A stretch of 64,000 bases of DNA. Origin: Daphnia pulex. Lineage: Eukaryota > Arthropoda > Branchiopoda > Diplostraca > Daphniidae. Made by a program: the position numbers and the translations under genes. Every line of letters starts with the position of its first letter. The stretch's first letter is position 1. The stretch is from the NCBI RefSeq assembly GCF_021134715.1, contig NC_060021.1, positions 558,001-622,000 of the forward strand. Direction: 5' to 3'. The notes under the pieces were generated by a model, which worked only from the letters and a program-made list of their open reading frames with translations, did no database searches and was not told the origin of the DNA. Positions 58,394 through 64,000 of this stretch are shown one piece after another.

Positions 58394-61300
58394 TTACTGG
58401 ACTTCTTGTCGGCTCCATTTCCCGCGACATATGCACGACATCTGCCATCGCATGTCCCACGATTTGGCAGCGTTCGATCGACCCACCCGCAACCCCTTAA
58501 CGACGATGCTGATGCCCTTGCAGCGCGAGCAGTAGCGAACATTATGCGGTTTCGAACCAAGGTAGACGTGGCGAATCGAGTCGACTTTGCTCTCGCCTTC
58601 GACGCCGTCGTACTTGGTTGAACTGGGCTCTTCTGGATGGCTTCCGTATTCGTACTGCATTTGCAAAAACAACAAATAAGGATGACAATCCTAATGGAAA
58701 CTGGGAAAAAAGAAACTTGTATCGTACCTGTAACGGTAGCTGATTAAACAAAGTAGGGCTGGCTATTCCACGCGCTGGCAACGAGAGCCCAATGTCAGGA
58801 ATAATGAGTTGACTCGAAAGTTGGCAACATTCGTCTACAAGTATGGGCACGCACAAATGAATAAATTAGCAAATAAACACACTGAAAACACGTTGAATGA
58901 CACAAAAACACAGTTTGCATAATCGGCACTCCGGGAAAGAGACACTAGAACAATCCAAAGTCGAAAGAATAACAAACTGATGCCGAAAAATGAAAGTTCA
59001 TTCAGATTTCGTCAAGTTAATGTCACTTGTATCGTCATCTTCCATTTCTAATGCGGGGTTTTCTACACCAGAAGAAGGATTTGCGAATGAAGGCGAATCA
59101 GGAGGAGATCCGGTCGGCGTTAGTTGATAAAAATCCGAGCGATATTCAATCCCAAGAGATTGGCGTTCACCATCTTCTTGCGAATCTTCGCTTTCGGGAG
59201 GCTGAGGGCTACTAGCTACAGAATCGATTTCCAAAGTGATTTCCAAGTCTCGTTCTGCGATGCTTATCAGATACGATGGCGATGTGATGTCACCGTTTTC
59301 ACTCATCCAAGAAATGTCCTCAGTGTCCCATGTAAAATCGCTTTCCGACGGTCTAGACGGGGGCATAGTTTTCAACGTTAGCGGTTGCACGCGTTTAGAC
59401 GTAACTTCGGCTTCAATCATTTGGTTCTGACGAGGTGTGAAGGACTGAAGGGTTGTGACTTCGTTATCGATTTTCTCAGTAGGGATGTAATATTTAGGCT
59501 GGATTGGTAACGTATTAAAGCTAAGTGGGATCGTCGTCTTGTTGGGTTGAGAAGATAAAAGGTGCTGATCAAATCCCGAATCACTCTTTTTGTCAACTTG
59601 TTTCTCCTTCTTCCACAAATAATACGCTACGAAGAAAACAATCGCCCATATTGCGGCTGCAACCACCCAGTATGCAAAGAGCCAAAGGTTAAACTCGGAA
59701 CGATCATTACCGACTAAATGATAGCGATTCCAAATAGCCGGACACAAAACAAACCAGTAAGTAACAAAGAAAACTAATGTGAATACAGGAACACCAACGG
59801 TCCAAAAAGGCCTCGTGCCAATGAATAAACTGCGAATGAAGCCCATTTGCTCGCCAAGAATTCCAAGAGATGTTTAAATATGGGTCTTAAAGGGGAGCAC
59901 CTGCTAGTCACGACTAGAGAAAAATATATTCTGATTTTCTGGGCTACGAGAAACGAATTTTTATCGAGCAAGGAAGTGGTCGATCCTTCCGGACGTGGCT
60001 GGCGTTAACCACAGCCACCACTGATTTGTAACTTAAACCTGACAACCGTTGTCGGTGCAGCAACAATCTCTTGAGGAAAAATTTTGAATAAATATTACCT
60101 AAAAGGCTTTCATCAGGTTCTGATGTTTGAAGAAGTCGAGTTAGAATGCGAAACAGTGTGGCAATGACATCAACGTTCTCCATGTAGCTGAAAGTAGGCA
60201 AGCACGAGTGACGAATCAAGCCCCAAATCCTGAATATGACCAATAGTTCTCGAAACATATTGAGTAGTTTAGGGTCACGTAGCATGTCGCACTGAAAGAA
60301 TTCCAACCGATTTAATAAAACGCTTTTTATTACGAATAATTTGAAACGTCAAATATTACCATTGTTCCTCGTGTAGTGGTTGCAGTTCGCCAATCGGGCA
60401 AATTGTTCAATAACCTCAAAATAAAGGTGACTGTCCATTGAATAAGATGTTGCACTGTGATGAGAGTTGATGCCTCAACTGTAAATTCTTTGACTTCCAA
60501 GTGTAGCAACACTTTGTCAACTTCAGTGCCGACCTCTGGAACTTTGGAACTCAACACAGCTAATTGAAAATATTGAGCACATGTTACATGTATAGAAATG
60601 GATGTTTAATCATTAATTATTTACCAGTAAGGCTATCTGCAGGAGCTCTATCTTGATTAAAGAGCTCTGATGGTGGCCTCAGCAGCGATTTCAGTGCGTA
60701 ATATACTGAGTTAAGCATAATAATACCGTATTGCAATCCGGCCTTTGAACTCGCAGTTGGACCCAACCTTTTAACCAAAAATTGTATCAATTACTAATGG
60801 CACTCGTAACAAAATTCTATTAGTTACCTGAAGATAGCCAATTTAATATTGAGCAATCTATATTGCAGCAATTGCTGTAATCCAATAGATTGCTGGTTGA
60901 AGGAGTCGGTTAATCGTTCACACAGGGAATCCAGCATCGTCGATCGCAAACCGATAAGAACGTCCCAATAGTCGATACCAGTCAGCAGACAATACTCCAA
61001 TGACATTAATGCATAAGGAATGGTGACCGAAGCTCCTACACATAATTTGTACAGTTTAAAACTTATTTCATTCAGATATTTGCCGAAGACTATGCCAAAA
61101 TCTTACCAGGATCTGTGATGGGAGAAAGTTTGCAGACAAACATTGTCGCAGTGTTATCGAAGGCAATCAATGCATTGCCAGTGGCAGTGAAACACGCCGA
61201 GCTGACCGTTTTCGATTGGGCGCTTTCACATTTCGACCTATCCACAATGCTGAGGTGTCCAACCTGAAAACGTACCGTGTCCACATGAAATGTTATTAAT

Positions 61301-62889
61301 TTTTGCGCTATTCAACGTAATCTAGATAGACAATATCTACCTGCTTCATACTCTCGCGATATAAGCACAATAACTCTCCACATACTGTGGCGATGACTAA
61401 ATGATGCTGTGGAGGGCTACCCGCTTCTTGGCCGTTTACCCAGACATTGCGTGACGGACAGACGTAGGTGATTCGACTGTTGCAATTGAAAACGGACATA
61501 CACTGCCACTGCAGGAAGCGACTCATGGCAGCCGAAGTGGAGAAGAGTGAATGAATCGTTCGTTCAACTTCTGACAGCTCCCAATACTGCAGAGTTCCAC
61601 TATTAATTCCATTTACTACTAGGAATATTCCCGATGGATCTTCTCGTGAACTGAAATTCACACCACATACACGCATTTCGTTGGCTAATTTTGAAAAGAA
61701 AGACACCTTCAGTATTTAAAAACCAAAATCAAAATGTTCGATATTTCAAGCAAATTTACCTCCTGACTGCAGGGGGAAAAGTCCAGTGAGTGTTTCAGAA
61801 CGAAGACGATATTCATCAAGAAGGCAACTGAATTCCACTCCGTCATCTTTTTGAATGGTAAGCTTGCAATATACAATCGGGTCCAAAGGGATTCCCGTGC
61901 ATGCTACGGCTAATATTTCTCCATCTGAAAGACCGTACATGAGTTAAGAAACTGGTAATGAATTAATTACTCAACTACCTTTTGTCCAGGCAAGATCCAC
62001 AAAGGAATATGCTAATCGTATTCCGCCAAGAATTTCTACATTTGTTGTTTTCCCTTTAGTACCACCCATCACAAAAGCTTGCACAAGGCCAGTCATTCCA
62101 ACAACAAGAAAACCTTGTAGAGGACGACCTCCGAATCCGCGAATAGTTGGTTTCATATCTACTTGAATATACTTGTCCAGATATGACACACTTTCCCGGT
62201 TTTGGCAATTTAAAAATGTCTAAACAAATTTGAAAAAAAAAAAAAAATGTAAAGGGTTAATTTGAAAAATAAAATTACTTCAACTGTATATTACTTTCTT
62301 TCCGTTAAAGAAAAACATTCCAGCCTGGATTGGCTCATCTGGAATGCAAATGTTAGCTACTCTGGTCCATTCATTCAAAAGATGTGTGAGTGTTGTCCAG
62401 ATTTCTGCATTTCCCGCAGTATCACCGATAAGCAAGTAATGACCAGATTGGTCCCATTCCAGAACAGTTACTTGTGCCACACAGCTCTTAACACTAGAAA
62501 ATAAAACAGAATAACTTTTCAAATTTTCTGAACTAGTTGTTAACATTTCAAACTCACATATGCGTATCCCATGGGGTATTAGCGTCACAAACAACAACAT
62601 TCATGTTTTGGTCACTTGGACCTGCTGTACTACTCTTCAGTGTTCCATAACAAGCAAATGCTATAACATTTTGAGGAGACACGGCACACGCTGTGACCCC
62701 AATATCAGACTCACTGCAAAAGATAACCACATTTTATTAAGAGTTATACAATATAATATTAAAAATAGCACTAAATAGAATGTGAAGGGGTTATCACTTT
62801 TCCCACGGAGAATTGCCCGTGTTTAATCGTTGGCGTTTCCTGGGGCTTTCTTCATAATGACTACGTCGGACAACAGCGATCAGATCCAT
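58394..62889 (-). CDS. MED16: Mediator complex subunit 16 (MED16/TRAP95)
   Basis: Thirteen exons: 62889-62798, 62713-62558, 62493-62295, 62219-61979, 61924-61760, 61684-61341, 61263-61107, 61035-60828, 60767-60625, 60559-60360, 60291-60099, 58834-58728 and 58654-58394, giving about 821 aa. The N-terminal half is a WD40-type propeller (VTVLEWDQSGHYLLIGDTAG, SFVDLAWTK). The C-terminal half is helical with MED16-specific blocks: LMSLEYCLLTGIDYWDVLIG, LIQWTVTFILRLLNNLPDW, ELLVIFRIWGLIRHSCLPTF and EPDESLLDECCQLSSQLIIP. The tail has CSRCKG and SCICRGKW, the zinc-like cysteine pairs of this subunit. MED16 sits in the Mediator tail module and links activators to RNA polymerase II. Intron 11 (60098-58835) is over 1.2 kb, far longer than the others, and contains a separate gene. 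Confidence 0.94.
58998..59846 (-). CDS. Uncharacterised two-helix membrane protein, intronless, nested in MED16 intron
   Basis: A single 282-codon ORF lies wholly inside MED16 intron 11 on the same strand. Residues about 13-37 (FWTVGVPVFTLVFFVTYW, VLCPAIW) and 54-79 (LWLFAYWVVAAAIWAIVFFV, AYYLW) are clear membrane helices, followed by KKEK and a soluble tail of about 200 residues. The tail is Ser/Pro/Thr-rich, increasingly acidic, and ends in DDDTSDINLTKSE. The length, sustained acidic/polar composition and lack of stops argue for a real gene against chance. I do not recognise a family. The absence of introns in an intron-dense genome could mean a retrocopy or a lineage-specific gene. It could also be an alternative MED16 terminal exon, but its own ATG and hydrophobic start make that unlikely. 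Confidence 0.6.
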   Translation of the reverse strand: MGFIRSLFIGTRPFWTVGVPVFTLVFFVTYWFVLCPAIWNRYHLVGNDRSEFNLWLFAYWVVAAAIWAIVFFVAYYLWKKEKQVDKKSDSGFDQHLLSSQPNKTTIPLSFNTLPIQPKYYIPTEKIDNEVTTLQSFTPRQNQMIEAEVTSKRVQPLTLKTMPPSRPSESDFTWDTEDISWMSENGDITSPSYLISIAERDLEITLEIDSVASSPQPPESEDSQEDGERQSLGIEYRSDFYQLTPTGSPPDSPSFANPSSGVENPALEMEDDDTSDINLTKSE

Positions 62890-63359
62890 AATATATGGAA
62901 ACACGAATTCAATGCAGAGATTAAGACAATCTGCAAATCAAGTAAATATTTTTTGGATGACAGAAATCAACGCGACGAATAGATAAACATTCAAACAACG
63001 TTAGCAGCCATTCCAAAAAGACCTAGCAGACGCAATATTTCTCTGAGCTCTGCGGCGCCATCTAACGGAGCACATTACAAATGCGCTGATTTGATTTTGA
63101 TTATTTTTTCCACATGAAACTCGCACGAATCGCAAAAAATTATAATTTGATGTATACGTATAAATGTTTTTGAATAAATTATATTAAATAATTATAAAGT
63201 ACATTTTATTTGGTATAAATTTTCCGAAATTAGTAATATGCAAATGTAGTACGAGGATAGATTGCAAGACGGGAGTCTGAGTAAAGAAGAGCAATCTAGT
63301 TTGGGCATTCAGTGTGCTCAGTTGAATTGATTCAGTAGTCACCACAAGATTAGTTAAGA
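62890..63359. promoter_or_regulatory. Bidirectional promoter region between MED16 and ALAD
   Basis: 470 bases separate the divergent start codons. GGCGCCATCTAACGG at 63054-63068 is close to the arthropod CTCF/insulator-type core. No TATA box is evident for either gene, consistent with housekeeping promoters. Confidence 0.5.
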
Positions 63360-63798
63360 ATGTCTGAAGTCCCAATAACACATATCTTACACAGCGGATA
63401 TTCTCACGCGACTCTACGAGCATGGCAAACTTCCGATACAACAATTAAACCGAACAATTTGATGTACCCTTTATTTATAGTGTAAGTAACTAAATGCAAT
63501 TTCATTATAAAAATTTAGCCAGACATTAATTTACTCTTATATAACATAAAGAGATGACCCTGAAGCAGAACAGGAAATTAGTGGGATGCCTGGCATTTAT
63601 CGATTCGGAGTTAATCGTCTCGAAAATCATTTAAAGTCTGCCGTCGCAGCGGGATTAAGTTCTGTCTTGTTATTCGGTGTGCCATTTTCAATGCCGAAAG
63701 ACGAATTCGGTTCGGCGGCTGACCATCCTGAGAACCCAGTCATTTTGGCCATCCAAAAGCTTCGACAACTTTTCCCCGATCTACTCATTGCGTGTGAT
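63360..63798 (+). CDS. ALAD: Delta-aminolevulinate dehydratase (porphobilinogen synthase), 5' part
   Basis: Two exons are visible, 63360-63481 and 63552-63798, in phase; the gene continues past the window. The product starts ITHILHSGYSHATLRAWQ, then IKPNNLMYPLFIVDDPEAEQ, GMPGIYRFGVNRLENHLK, GLSSVLLFGVP, DEFGSAADHPENPVILAIQK and FPDLLIACD, a continuous match to the ALAD/HemB N-terminus. The enzyme condenses two 5-aminolevulinate molecules to porphobilinogen in cytosolic haem synthesis. The zinc-binding cysteines and catalytic lysines lie in exons beyond 64000. Exon 2 uses acceptor ataaag (ends 63551); the neighbouring AG two bases on breaks the frame. The sequence from 63799 to 64000 is intron. 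Confidence 0.93.
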
Positions 63799-64000
63799 GT
63801 AAGTTGTAGCGCAATTTTATTTAAAATCTTAAGTAATTCCACTACAATGTTATAATATTAAGGTTATACAGATTGAGGATAGAAAATTCAGGATAAATGT
63901 TTAGAGATAATTCTTTGGAGTTTTAAGTTTTGGTTAACCCTGATAGTCAATCTTATCTAGTTTGCTTTCAAGTTCATCACAAACTAGCCGGTGGCGTATC

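Overview
Eukaryotic nuclear DNA from an arthropod, most likely a Daphnia-like branchiopod crustacean. Genes have many exons separated by very short introns (often 55-80 bases), promoters carry TATA plus the arthropod TCAGT initiator, and gene content includes an RYamide neuropeptide precursor, a gbb/60A-type BMP and a secreted GH18 chitinase with a chitin-binding tail. The species is inferred from this architecture, not proven. All exon models were built by hand from splice sites and reading-phase continuity.

Layout. 21-197(+): last exon of alpha-SNAP. 3948-6442(+): 4-coumarate-CoA-ligase-like acyl-CoA synthetase. 8043-11067(+): MutL homolog MLH3, convergent with chitinase 14146-11391(-). 28272-17631(-): an RBM33-like RRM gene split inside one coding exon by a complete BEL/Pao LTR retrotransposon (19665-27475). 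31253-29530(-): BMP5-8/gbb ligand, divergent from ERGIC3 31968-34565(+), whose sixth intron holds ROMO1 on the opposite strand (33682-33369). 35963-34699(-): MTERF3, tail-to-tail with ERGIC3. 42269-46260(+): phosphatidylinositol 4-kinase beta. 46-56 kb: gene-poor, with a foldback element, a large inverted duplication with conserved splice sites, a tRNA-like fragment and a decayed IP3-receptor copy. 56950-56242(-): RYamide precursor. 62889-58394(-): Mediator subunit MED16, with an uncharacterised intronless membrane-protein gene nested in its last long intron. 63360-end(+): 5' part of delta-aminolevulinate dehydratase, divergent from MED16.

Most genes are unrelated housekeeping or signalling genes packed by chance. 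They cover vesicle traffic (alpha-SNAP, ERGIC3, PI4KB), mitochondria (ROMO1, MTERF3, perhaps the ligase), transcription and RNA (MED16, RBM33-like), DNA repair (MLH3) and signalling (gbb, RYamide). The most striking observation is the retrotransposon: identical 291-bp LTRs, a perfect 5-bp target duplication, an unbroken 2071-codon ORF, a leader with three hairpin-forming GGTGGCGCC repeats, and insertion into a host coding exon whose frame is exactly continuous without it. Also notable are an MLH3 that lacks the GFRGEAL ATPase motif but keeps its endonuclease motifs, and the hairpin-rich 48.5-50.9 kb region.
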